Source: Setophaga petechia (lineage: Eukaryota > Chordata > Aves > Passeriformes > Parulidae). Taken from it: a DNA stretch of 64,000 nt. Where the stretch lies: assembly GCA_024362935.1 (NCBI GenBank), contig JANCRA010000006.1, forward strand, positions 34,713,924 to 34,777,923. The letters are read 5' to 3'. Positions 47,199 through 58,800 of the stretch are shown here, piece after piece (within the stretch, counting starts at the first letter, position 1; every line of letters starts with the position of its first letter). The translations under genes and the position numbers were made by a program. Below the pieces are notes generated by a model. That model had not been told where the DNA came from, did not search any database, and worked only from the letters and a program-made list of their open reading frames with translations.

Positions 47199-47677
47199 TG
47201 TAATAAGTAGCAATATGTTTGTTCATTAGTTAAATTAATAGCTGAATAATTCTTATAATATAAAAAGCAATAGTTAAATAGTTTTTGCTTGTAACAAGTA
47301 TTTGCTTGTAACTGTAACAAAAGCTGACCTGGCAAGAATTGCTGAGCTTGCAGAAACGTATAGTGCTTAGAATTGCTGAGCTTGCAGAAAATGTATAGTG
47401 CTTTGGAAACATATGGTTGTAGTTAAGTCCTATAAGACAAAGTCCACCCAGCGAACAAAGCGGGCCCCCCTTCTCCTTCAAGACCACCAGAACAGGATAC
47501 GTCATCCCGAGAGGAGAAGAAATAAAAGACCAGACCCAGAAAGGGGGGCGCGGACTTTGAGAGCAGATTTCTCTCAGTCGCCCAGCGCTGAACTTTTGCT
47601 TGTCACTGCTTGCTTTATAATCAAATAAATTCTGATTGGGAAAAGAAATTTACATGGTAAGATTCTTCCTTATAACA
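47199..47677 (+). repeat. 3' LTR of the gamma-like provirus
   Basis: 479 bp, TGTAATAAG...TATAACA. It has 14 extra bases near 47283-47300 (a local duplication of a ttgcttgtaac-type motif) relative to the 5' LTR and very few substitutions, for example ctataag versus ctatgag. CTGC of the target follows at 47678. Confidence 0.95.
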
Positions 47678-48239
47678 CTGCTGTGCCAAGAGCGTTCTGG
47701 GCGGGCAGGAGAAGGGCTGCGTGCACGGCGGAGCGTCCTGCAAGGGGCTCACCAGAGCCTCCTGCGGGAACAGGCTGCGGGGCACGGAGGGTCTGGGACA
47801 TCGCACCATCACCAATATGATCTAGTGAAGCCAAATTTATTATCCTTTAAAAGACTATATTTAAAATAAATCTCTACTGTCCACGTCTCTCTAGTTAATA
47901 CATGATTGCTTAATCCTAGCTGTTCACTCATCTAAAATAGAATGCTGATTGGATCATCTAATTTTTGACACATCTTGCTGTGGTTGTCTGGCCTACCCAT
48001 GGCTCATTCTCCCAAGCTTTCTGACAAACTTGCTGAGTCCTGATGACTCTTCTTCTTGTATCTTTTTTGAGGATTTACCGACCCCAATTCTGAGTATGTC
48101 CATAATTCATTCTTTGTGAACGTGTTCACTGTCCATTATTACAAGCATGCTGGATTGTGCATCGGCTGAATATGGTCCTTGTCTTGCAAAAACTCCTCCA
48201 TTCTTTCTCTGAGCCAGCATTCGAGCCAGTTAAACAAAA

Positions 48240-48870
48240 CCCTCCCTCTCACGCTGTAAAGAACGTGGAATTGGAGTTGGAATGTAACCCTGAAATTGAA
48301 GCAGCTCCGAAACTAAAGTAGAAAAAAGTTATTCCAGAAGCTATTGTAGAAGGGACCTTTCTCTCCAATGATGTAGAAGCTTTTCCTGTAGTAACTAATG
48401 CTGCAAGTAGAGTTTGAGAACCTTTCAATTGGAAGATTTTAGAAAAATTGATAGCTGCAATTTCACAATTTGGTTGAAAATCCCAACTTGCACAGTCACT
48501 TTTGCAGTGTATTTTTCCATCTAACACATTAATTCCAGCTGATGTGCATACCCTAATAAGACTTATAATGCCACCCCATCAGCAGGAGATGTTTCATAAA
48601 AGCTGGGAGGAAAAGTGTGCTCAAGAAGCAGCAAGACCTAGAGTGCAGGTGATCCTCTATATAGTTTAACAGCACAACAGTTACTTGGGAAGGGGGCCTG
48701 GGCTACTGCCACTGGCCAGGCTAAGAGCACTGATCAAGTCTTACAGATGAGGCAACAACTAGCATATAATGCTATCCTTGCACACCATGTCTTTTACACA
48801 AAGTCACCAAAGAAGAATGAAGACTTTGATAGATTTGTAGAGAAATTGCATGGAGCTATCTATAAAAATT
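48240..48870 (+). pseudogene. Degenerate class II ERV gag fragment (right arm)
   Basis: Mirror image of the fragment at 12840-13500, with its own extra stops and small indels. It lies in plus orientation because the arm is inverted. Confidence 0.65.
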
Positions 48871-49717
48871 CTGATTTAAATTCAGACACAAAGATACAGT
48901 GGTATGGATTTTGGGATCATTACTCCATTCCAAATGACTTTCCCTTCAGTCACAAGAGCCTTCCATCTCTTCCAAAAATTGCCCGCTGAAACTCTTCTGC
49001 TGCCTTCCAAATCAGTTCACTACTCCAGCATAACCCTTGAAGCATGGGCAGCTGACTCTTCAACTAATATAGTAGAAAAGAAGCATCTTTATTGCAGCAC
49101 TGGACACATGTGAACTAGTTTCCAAAGACACGTGCAAGGAGTTACGGACTCCTTCTCTCTATTTCTACAGAAAGGTTTTACATTAGGTTCCTAAGGACCC
49201 ATAATACATAATTATTACCTGCCTGCTTTGTATTTTTATCAGCTGAATATCTATATACAGCTGCGCAATTGTACTGCCTTTACTGGGTGGGTGGGATTTT
49301 GAAATGAGGGAGTGGTTGTATGGGAGGAGGAAAACTGTTTTCCTCATGGTGAACTCTTCTGCCATGGCCAGTTGGCAAGACCTTTTCACCTGCTGGTCAT
49401 GGTCCAAGCCTGTCCTAACTGTTCAATTATTCTTAAGGCAAGGTATTTCTATGGTCTCTGCTCCTTCACAATTGCTTCTTCTATCCCTGTCACTCCTAGC
49501 TTTATGTTCCTAATATATTTGGTACTCTTTAACTAAGGGACATGATTTCCGCTAGCTGTATTACTAACTTAGCTTCTTACCTAATTTTAAAATCTTACCT
49601 AAAATATGCAATCTTCTACTTTTCCAATTCTATTCCCAGCTGGCCCCTTAACTCATCTGCTCTTTTCAGTTATCCTAATTACATTTTCAGCTAACCCCTT
49701 GACTCACCTCAGGCGCA

Positions 49718-50930
49718 AGCCTGACTGCCTCTCTCCCAGCAGCTCAGAGCTGCATTGCACAGCGCTTGCTGTGCGCCAGAGAGCACAAAGCAGGCTGGCC
49801 TGGTGGGCCTGAATATTTCTGCCAAACACTCTGCAGCTCACACCTTTGCTCTGGCTCAGTGCAGAAGTGCAGGATTGCAGGCGCTTCCTCCCAGAGCTGC
49901 GTGAGGCGCTGGCTCCTGCAGATGTGCCCTGCCGAGCTGTCCCTGCCTCACGCTGGCCTCGCTTCCCCTGGCACAAGTGCCGGGCCTGAAGGAGGCTGCC
50001 CTGTGCTCCAGCCTGCCCAGCAGCCCAGCTCCCTGCCCCGGTGCCCAGGGTGCTGCACACACTGCTGGCCTTTGCCAGGAGTTCCAGGGCAGCGGCAGAA
50101 GAGGAGGAATCCTCAGCCAGCCCAGCAGCCCTCGGCTGCCCTTGGCCTTTCTCTGCTCCTGGGCGCACTCCAGACGGCCAATGCCTCCAGGCTGTGCTGT
50201 GCCCAGCATGGCTGCGCTTCCCCTCGGGAGCAGCCAGCTGCCACCTGGGCTCTGAGAGCGGAGGATTCGCCCGCTGCTAGGAACAGGCACCCAGGGCCCG
50301 GCTGCTGCCTCTTGCAGCTGCAAGGGCCTCCTCCCAGCCTGCCTCTGCCGGGGCTCAGCCTGCTGCGGCCTCTGCCGGGGCTCTGCTGGGGCTCCAGCCC
50401 GGCCTAGGCCGGGCCCGCTCTCACCTCACAGGCGCTGACAGCTCTGCACCACAGGACACCTTCCCCAGCACCCTCTCCGATCTTTCTGCTTGCTTACTTG
50501 AGCAAGGCTCTCCTCCAGCCAAAGACATTGCACCTAGGGATACAAATCCAAGTGGCAGGAACCCCAATGCTCTCCAGTCACAGCTGAAGGCCTGCATCTG
50601 CACAGGATGTTTGGGCTGCCTCATTCTTCCTTTGCTTTTGCCTTCAAATGTCATTGCCCTTTCTGCCTCAAATAGAAGTACCAGAGTGGCCAAAAACAGA
50701 CCAGTTGGCCATATTCCAAAGGCAGTGTGGTCTGGAGAGAAGGAATGAAGAAGATCCTTCCCCACTTTCACACCATGCCAAAGACACCGTGTCACTTTCC
50801 ACCTTGAAGAAACAACAGACTATTCAGAAGGAATTCTCGAGCTTATTTGCAGAGTGAGAAGGAAGGGAATCTTCAAGGTGAGTTGTGGTTTCAGAAACTT
50901 TATTCATTTCCAGTCCTACTCTGCAGTCCT
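49718..50930. other. GC-rich stretch beyond the right arm
   Basis: Long frames on both strands overlap but show no domain. 50640-50880 is a strongly diverged relative of the 410-bp repeat at 8638-9047, in the same orientation. Confidence 0.45.
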
Positions 50931-50937
50931 ATTAGAC

Positions 50938-51000
50938 AATCCTACTCTAACCCTAACCCTAATCTTAACCCTAATCCTAATCTTAATCCTTATCTGTAGA
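50938..51000 (+). repeat. Interstitial telomere-like repeat (CCCTAA variants)
   Basis: ctaaccctaaccctaatctt followed by decayed CCTAAT and CTTAAT hexamers. It resembles vertebrate telomere DNA that has degenerated inside the chromosome. Confidence 0.75.
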
Positions 51001-51324
51001 CAGTTTTATACTGAGACATAGTCGATGGGAAAAAACTAACGTGAGCAAGTACATCTGAGAAAGCAACAGCTGCCTAATTCAAGGACATGGTTTCTTTGAG
51101 CAAGAGGTTGTTTAATAAATTATGTGATAACAGGAGGTAAAAAAGAAGCCACAAACATCTTGAGAAAGGTGTAACTAACTTTTATAGCTGACCAATAGTG
51201 AGCTTTAGTTTTGCAATATGTATGAGCCTTATTACTGTCATTATAAAAGTGTTTCTGTTAATCAACAAATCTGAGATTTTGTCAATCATCATCGGATGAG
51301 CAAGTCTCCCATCTACCTTGTCAC

Positions 51325-51402
51325 TTATCCTAATCCTAATCCTTATCCTAATCCTTATCCTTATCATAATCCTAATCCTTATCCTAATCCTAGTCCTAGT
51401 TA
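51325..51402 (+). repeat. Second hexamer tract (CCTAAT/CCTTAT)
   Basis: About a dozen variants of cctaat and ccttat in tandem, in the same orientation as the tract ~390 bp earlier. It produces a spurious Arg-Ile repeat frame on the minus strand. Confidence 0.7.
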
Positions 51403-51409
51403 ACAATCC

Positions 51410-52289
51410 TACTCTAAACTGGTGGAGGAATAAATGGTCCTGATGTTCTTGCCTCGTTCCTCTTCTTCAGTAAAACAATCAGCGGCACCAGGCTGGACGC
51501 AGGCTCAGCAGATGTTACAAATGGATGCTGCCCAAAGGGAAAAAAATCAACAAAAAACAATGAACCATGACTTTCCAAGCTCAGTGCTTCACAGAATTCC
51601 TCTGGCTCCTAGAAGGATGCAGGAAGAGGACCAATGGGACCATCTACACCTCCATCTTTTTGTGCAGGACTTTGGCATCACAGGCAAACCTGGCCCAGAA
51701 TCCCACTCATCCATTTATCCAGGTATCTTCATCTTGCTGAGATTTTTGCCCTGCCAGTGCTCTAGAAATGGTGCTTTCTCTCCCTGGGGTTTCTTCCTTT
51801 CAGGAAACTCCAAAGCCTCACATAGGTCCCTGTCTTTGGAAGACAGGCACTGTGCCGATTCCCACAGGGAGACAGAGCAGTGTCTACTTTTCCGTGCCCT
51901 GCCCCTTGCGTGCTGGATGGCACCTTCCTTCCCAGCAGGGCCGGCCCTGTGGCACTGGGCCCTGCAGTTCCCTCTCTGCCACACAACCTGGCAGTAACCC
52001 TGGCACAGTTCCCGGCTGCTTGGGCGTGCCAGGCAGCAGATGGGGCTGGGACAGGTCCCTCCCAGCTGTCCCTGTTTGCGTGGCAGAAACCTCTAAGGGT
52101 GGGCTGGGGGGCACAAACCAGGGCCCCTCAGAGGCTCACAGTGAGCCCCCCACAGCCCCTCGTGCCCACAGCCAAATCTCTGACTGCTCAGCTGGGACTG
52201 GCTTCCTTGGCTTCCTCTACCACCATTTCATGGCTCTACCACCATTTCATGTACCCTGCATTGCTCGACTTCAATTCTTTTGCCATTAG
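51410..52289. other. Unassigned stretch between telomere-like repeats and CR1
   Basis: Open frames on both strands, with no domain signature or splice support. A terminal exon of the PAK-like kinase could lie here, but I could not identify one. Confidence 0.4.
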
Positions 52290-52760
52290 ATCAAACTGAA
52301 CACTCCACCAAAGTACAAAAGAGGGCAACAGAAACAGTCAGAGGACAGAGCACCTCTCCTCTCAGGAAATGCGGAGAGAGCTGGAGTTACTCAGTTTTGT
52401 GAAGAACAGGCCCCAGGGAGACTTTATTGCCACTTTGCAAGACTTCAGAGTGGCTTTGAAGAAAGTGGGGGCCATCTTTTTTAACAGGGCCAGTTACAAT
52501 AGGATATGGACAAATATTTTTAAACACAAAGGGGATCAAGTCAGAGTAGGTCTAAGGAAGAACTTGTTTACTCGGAGCATGGTGCAGCCCTGGCACAGCT
52601 TGCCCCAAGAGCTTGTAGGTGCCCCCTCCCTGCAACCATTCTGGCTCTGGTGGCAAAGGGCTCTGAGCAACCTGATCTCTGTAAAGATGTCCCTGCTTAT
52701 GGCAGGACACTTGCACCACAGGACCTTTACAGGGCCCTGCCAGCCCAGCCCAGTCTAGGA
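52290..52760 (+). mobile_element. CR1 LINE, 3' end fragment
   Basis: Contains the run of features typical of CR1 3' ends: cacctctcctctcaggaa, gagagagctggagttactca, gggagactttattgccactt, gccctggcacagcttgcccc, and ggctctgagcaacctgatct near the end. 5'-truncated like most CR1 copies. CR1 is the main LINE of birds and reptiles. Confidence 0.88.
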
Positions 52761-52896
52761 TTCCTCACCGCTTTCATTTGAAGAGCAGCAAGAGTGGAGG
52801 TGAGGAGGAAGGGGGCTGATCTGATGCCTTGGACTTGAGTGGAGGAGGAGCCCATCCCTCAGAGCCTGTTTCACCTGCAGCCCCTTCACATTTTAC

Positions 52897-55800
52897 CTGC
52901 AGGAGCTCCTTGGCAGACCAGCGCTGCTCCTCGTCTCTCTGCAGGCAGCAGCTCAGGAAGTCACGCAGCAAAGCCGAGAGGAGCTTGGGCTGCCGCAGCT
53001 TTGGGGTCCCTACTGTGGCTATCAGGTGCCGAGCCTGGAGAAGAAAAAACCACGAGGCTTCACCCGCTGCTTTCACATCTCTAAGTGCTCTCCCAGATCC
53101 CTTTGTTTAACCTGTGTTCTACAGTGGCAGTTTCTGCCCTGGCAGAGACCCAGAGATGACTTTACCAACAAAAAACCCAAACCCCAATGCAGCCACAGCT
53201 TTTGCACCATCCCACAGATCTTGCCTTGGCAGCTGATTGCATTGACTGACCTAGTTAGTGGGAACTGCATCACCACAAGCACAATTCCTTCCCTGAGGAT
53301 TCACACCAGCTTGAGAGGCTTTTTGGAAGAGGGACTTTGCTATATGAACTAATTTCAAGGATTACTACATGAAAGGCATCTCTGCAGTGCTTGTTGGTCC
53401 TTTAAGCACAGCTGCCATAGAACAAAGCTCATCAAGCTTTTTGTGCTCTTCTTGAAAACAATGGGAATTGGAAGGAAAGAAAGGAAATGCATCAGTTAAT
53501 GCCCAGGGAAGGAAATAAAGATTTACAATCTCATCTTCAACACAGACACATTAAGATGCCTACACAAATGTATTGGGATGAAAATGGCTGCTTGGGCACA
53601 CAGGAACCACCTGCAGCTCTGTCTCTCAGCAGTCTGAAAATTTCAGCTTTCCATTTTTCGGCAAAAGAGAAATTTTCATGGTCAGAAGAAAGAGAGGTGC
53701 CATCCCTATGGTCACCCTCTGCTCGTTTGGCTACTCAAGTCAATGCTTTAGTGATAGGCCCATCCCAGAAAGTGCCAGGAAACAAACAGGAGGTTTTGGC
53801 AGGCTCTCCACATCACCAGGCTTCGGCTTGGTGACATAGAGAACGTGCCTTGGGCTAGGAGAGAAACACGGTCACTAAATGCAGTGCAGCAGCACTGCAC
53901 AAGAAGCAGAAGAGACTCTGTGGCCTTTACACCCTCATGCCCAGGTTTCAGGCATGTTTCCCAGTGAGAAGAAACTGCACAGTGGCTTAGGTTCCTCTCT
54001 AAAGACCACAGTTTTAGAAACTTTGTTGGCTTTGGGTTTCCTTCCTTCATTTATGGAAAGATAACTGAAGTTCTGCGATGCTTCTTTCCTGTTACTGGGG
54101 CCATCTCCACAGACAAAAGAACTGGAACCACTTATAACCCAAAGGAAAGTGTTGCCTGAGAATGGAGTTTGTTTGCATGTGGTAAGGCTTGAGTTCCCCA
54201 CCGAGGCAACCAAAACTAGAGCAGATGCTGATGTGTTGCAGGACATTTGTAGGAGGGGCCTTGGTGGAAGTAGTTCCAGCAGATGGCAATGGGGTTTTGT
54301 CCAATGGCACGCAGGACAGGGGGCAGGTGAGAAAGACAGTGGGATCAGTGAGTATTTGCTCCTTACCGTGCCAGAACTCTCGCTCCAGTAAGGCGGTTCT
54401 TGTTCTATCATTTCAATTCCCACTATCCCCAAAGACCATATGTCCACCTTGGGGCCATATGGGTGACCTGTCACCATTTCAGGCGCCATCCACCAAGGAG
54501 TCCCGGCTAGCGAGCACGGTCTGCTCTGCTCAGAGTTGAGCTGAGTAGAGAGGCCAAAATCAGCTGAGGAGAAAGCAAAATACTGGTTTGATTTGAATTC
54601 TGTGCAATTAGGAAAGCAAGCAAAAGAATTCCCCAGTAGAAGTTTGAAAATGTGCTGTTGAATCTCCTGGCATTGGCAAGTTAAAAAATCCCCCCATTTT
54701 TTACCCTGCCTCCAGCAGTGGCTTTTGTTCTTTGGAAACTTTAGACTTGTAACTCCCTCCCTCTGGAAGGGACATCCAGAGAGCAACAGCACTCTTGACT
54801 GCTTGTTCCTCAGCATACCTCCGTGCACATTGCAACTGTGTCACCAGCTCACAGCGGGTGTCCCTGCGCTGCCACCAGCACCATTTTTGGGGAGCTGGCA
54901 GTCACTCCAAGCAGCCCCACAGCCACATCCCTGGAAGGCTGCAGCTGACCAAGAATATACTGACCCAGCTTGACAGAGCCGTCGGTTTTGAGAAGGATGT
55001 TGCTGCTTTTCACATCTCGATGGATCACATCGTTTGAGTGAAGAAAATCCAGTCCTTGCAGGCACTGAGAGAGAAAACAGAAAGTGGTGGGCAAAAAGAA
55101 GTGATGTGATTTCATCACACAAGAAAGAAAGAATCTAAAAGATTCCCTCTCCAGGGGAATGGGGAGTAATGGCAGAACACAGTGCCACTGAGAGGAAGAG
55201 CTTGCTGCTCCAACACTTGCAGAGCAGGACCTTTCTAAGGAAAGGCACGTCAGCTTTTGAAAGAGGAACAACACCTGCTTTTGTAGGCTGTCCCCTGCAA
55301 ACCAGCCAGCATGACTCCTGCTGCAGTGGATGTGCTCAGAAGCAAGGAGCATTTTGGCTGCACTCCTATCCTTTTTAGCTGAGGACTGAGAGAAATGTGT
55401 CTCTCTCTTTTTTCTTTGCTGTTTGTTTCAAATCCTGCCACCAGCATCTTTGCTTTTACAGGCAAGGAATGCAGTGAAGACAGACTCCAGGCAAACATTT
55501 AGAGAAGCAAGGTGGAGAACAGCAAATAGAAATACAAGAGACAGAGCGAGAATACAACAGCAGGAGATAAGAGTCCTGGCATTGAGTACAGGGAGTGCAG
55601 GGGCAATGGCAGGCCTTTCACTTGAGGTGCTCTTACTTGCCCATAGGATAGCAGCAACACAGAAACAAGCTTGGCACATGAAACCTCTCCTGTTCTGAGC
55701 CCCTGTTTGCCAGACAATCCTGCCCAAGCCCTTGGAAACACAGATGGGATTGCTGACCTCCCGACTGATGGCTGCCATCTCATCTTCACACAGGAAGCTC

Positions 55801-58800
55801 TTGCTGATGACATCACTCAGAGTGCCCCCATCCATGTACTCCATGACCAGCAAGAGTTCCTTGCCCAGAAGGTAGCTGAAAGAAGGAAACAAGGGTGTGG
55901 AGATGAACATGCATGGCTACGTCGATTTTTTGCTTCAAGGTTTCTTATTTCCAGATGCCTTTGTGACAAGAACAGAATCAAAGGAATAGATATTCCCTCT
56001 TGGCTGTGCGTTGTTTGCAATCTGTGCAGTCTCAAAGAGAAAGGCACAGCTGTGAAAAAGGAGATGTCTTAGATGGGCAGCAAATGAAAAGTGCAGTTTA
56101 GAAACAGCCCAGATAAAAAACCTGTCAGGCATGGTGTTTCTGGAAATCAGCACCTAGTCTTCCTGGCATGCATAGCAATGGCAAAGAGGGGAACAATCCA
56201 AGGGAAATCCACTTTAGGATGGTTCATCAGCACTTAAGAAACTTCAAAAAATCAATCCCAAGTAAATGTGGAGGCCGTGAACTTCGAGGCTGTTGAGATA
56301 GGAAGATACAGCTGATGCAGGTTTTGAATAATTTTGGAATAATTACCAAACTAGGTGTGCCAGGGAAGACTCATGCAGACAAGATGCACTCTTTTCTCAT
56401 CCATTGGAGATGAGTAGAGAAATAGGAATAAATAAAAATTAACAGCTCTACATTCTGCCACTGACCAAAGTGGGTTTTTAACCTCTCATGTTTGCTGTAT
56501 GTAAATGCACATCCATGAGATAAGACCATGACCTCTCACCTGTCTAAATAATTCACAACATTGGGATTCCTATACCTCTCCATGATCATGATTTCATTAT
56601 AGGTTAGTTCCTTCCTCCTCAGTCCTTGAAGATTTATTTTTTTTATTGCCACCTAAAATGACATTGAAAATCAGTAACTTGAGAAGTTGGTGACACGAGA
56701 CCACAATGCACATGGAGCGAGTGATTTTGCAATGACACAGCTGAGCTGTGCCAAACTGCCTTGTGATTAGGCACTGCAGTAATTAGGAACTGACATTCCA
56801 ACAGCCCATTTCTCTGCTCCCTTGGGAGCCAGTTACAGGACACGTGGGGCCACTGACATTTTGCCTTGGCCACTTGGTAACAGTGGTGTCTCATTTCTCG
56901 CCCACAAACCTCTGACCATAATCTCTGCTGCTTTGTTTGGGACTCAGAAGAAGTAATCCATGCCTTAATACTCTGTGGATACATCTTGGGCTATGGGCAG
57001 GGCTTAGGGCGTTCAGGGACGCCTTGCAGATCTCTCCCTACGTGCAGTTCCCAAGTGCAGCACTGCAGGTGGCTAAGGAACTACCAGTAACTTTCAGATG
57101 GATTTGCTGGCAGCCAGAAAGGAGAACTCAGGACTCTGAAGCTGTAGCCCCAAAGAGCAGGGAGGTGCTCGAAGGCACCGCCTTTGTTTTAGCAATGGGG
57201 AGCGAGCGAGCGCGTCCTTCTCTGAAAGGAACCGCTGCCCTCCGTGCCTTCCTTCCGCCAGCTGAGGAGGACAAAGTCCCAGATGTATTTTGCGGGCTGG
57301 CACCAGTCTGTGCTTCTTGTGCCTTTTCAGCACAGCTCTGCCCAAAGCTCCAGCCACAGCTCACACCAGAGGGGAAAGCCCTCGAGGGCAGCAGAGTCAG
57401 TGCTGTTGACATTTACCTCTCCTCCTGTGGCAATGTCAAGTGCTCTATAAACATCTCCAAAACTCCTAGAAACAAAACAGAAGCAGAGAAAGGAGAAGCG
57501 TTTAGATCTTGCAGTGAAAGCCAGCCCACACAGGAGATCTCTGCTGGAAGTGTCAAAACCTGCGGGATGCAGGAGGGCTCTGCCAGGATGCAGATGATGC
57601 ATTTTCCTCTCAAGGGCATGGGCACTGGGCCTTTCCTGAAGCACTGGGGTTCAACTTCTAAAGGGAGTTTAGTCTTTCCTCTTGGGTTTCACTTTCTAAA
57701 CAGTGTGGTTCCTATCCTGACCACAGAGTGTTTCCTTCTTCAAACCAGGGGAAAGAATTGTTCCTGGGAACTGTTATCTTGAGCTTTGATAGGGCGTACG
57801 TTGCTCTTTCAGGCAAGCAAGTTTCTTCTTTTTTCATTAGTGTGCCAGTATGATTTTGAGACATACCAAATATGCTAAAGAAATTAACACAGATCTGTCC
57901 CACACTTGAGAGACAAGGAGACCTTCCAGGTGCTGTTCCTTGATGCAGGCAAGACCTCGGTAGCAAGGACTATCTCTGACAATGCCTTCTGAGCCCACTC
58001 ACAAATTCTGAGCAGCACTGAGAGAAGGGACAATCTATCCTTACTGTGTGAACATCTTTGCAGCTAGCCTGACTTCATGCTGGATAGACATTCCAGCAGA
58101 AAAACACCCGGCCCATGGCTGTGCAGGAGTAACTGCCGTTGGACTCACCCGCTGCCAATATATTTCAGATCCGTGTATTTCATCAGGGGATTTTCATTGG
58201 GGTTCACCATTCTCCCTGAAGGAAACAAAATGCAGGATGCTGACTTTAAAGCAGAGATCCCAGCTTCCAGGAGATACAAAAGGTAGCCCCAGTGCCTGGA
58301 GCTCTGAGCCCTTTGTGGTCAGCTGGGTAACAACAACCACAACCAGGCGCACAGCTCTGCAGCACAGGTGGCCAGCACAGAGACTGATTTTGTACAGTCC
58401 TTTGAAGAGTTCTCTTGACAGGAAACAAAGCACAGGGACGTGCGATCCCAGGAGAGGAGGACATCTTCCCCACCTTTCAGCAGTTTGCCAGAAGAATGCC
58501 TTCCCATTTGTAAACCAGAGCAGCTCAAGCTAGAACCGATCCCAACGGGGCTTTCAGCATCAGGAGCCTCACCTGTTTATGAGCAGGCTGAGCTCAAAGA
58601 TGCCCCTCTCCCAGCTAAGGAAGGCTCCAGCCTCTGCATCCCCTCCAGCCCTCAGGGACAGGGCAGCTGGCACAACAAGGCTGGCAAAGCCCAAGCATGG
58701 GCACTGACAGGCACTGATGGGAAGAAGCCACAGCCGGCCTGAGCCCCGGACAAGCTTTTGCCCCCATTCAGGACACAACAGGATGGGCTTTGAGATCAGC

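Larger units (their letters stand above)
38197..47677 (+). mobile_element. Near-complete gammaretrovirus-like provirus with atypical env
   Basis: LTR - His-type primer site - gag - UAG - pol - Cys-rich ORF - env - polypurine tract - LTR, flanked by CTGC on both sides. The LTRs are almost identical apart from a 14-bp length difference, and the empty site survives in the left arm, so the insertion is recent. Coding defects are visible in reverse transcriptase, integrase and env, so this copy looks unable to replicate unaided. The gag-pol layout is gammaretroviral. Env and the extra frame are not, suggesting a recombinant lineage. Confidence 0.95.
36195..49717 (-). repeat. Right arm of the inverted duplication, split by a provirus
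   Basis: 36195-38196 plus 47678-49717 equals about 4.04 kb and matches 12012-16085 in reverse complement. The 9.48-kb provirus at 38197-47677 and a 4-bp target duplication are the only large difference. The outer boundary is at aggcgca (49711-49717). Confidence 0.9.

Noticed and set aside
49704..50407. Overlapping long frames on both strands beyond the right arm
   Set aside because: GC-rich composition with no domain on either strand; no evidence favours one frame.
51182..51406. Arg-Ile repeat protein on the minus strand
   Set aside because: Pure translation of the telomere-like hexamer tract.
52369..52758. 129-codon plus-strand frame
   Set aside because: Falls entirely inside the CR1 3' end, which is a decayed LINE tail and not a gene.
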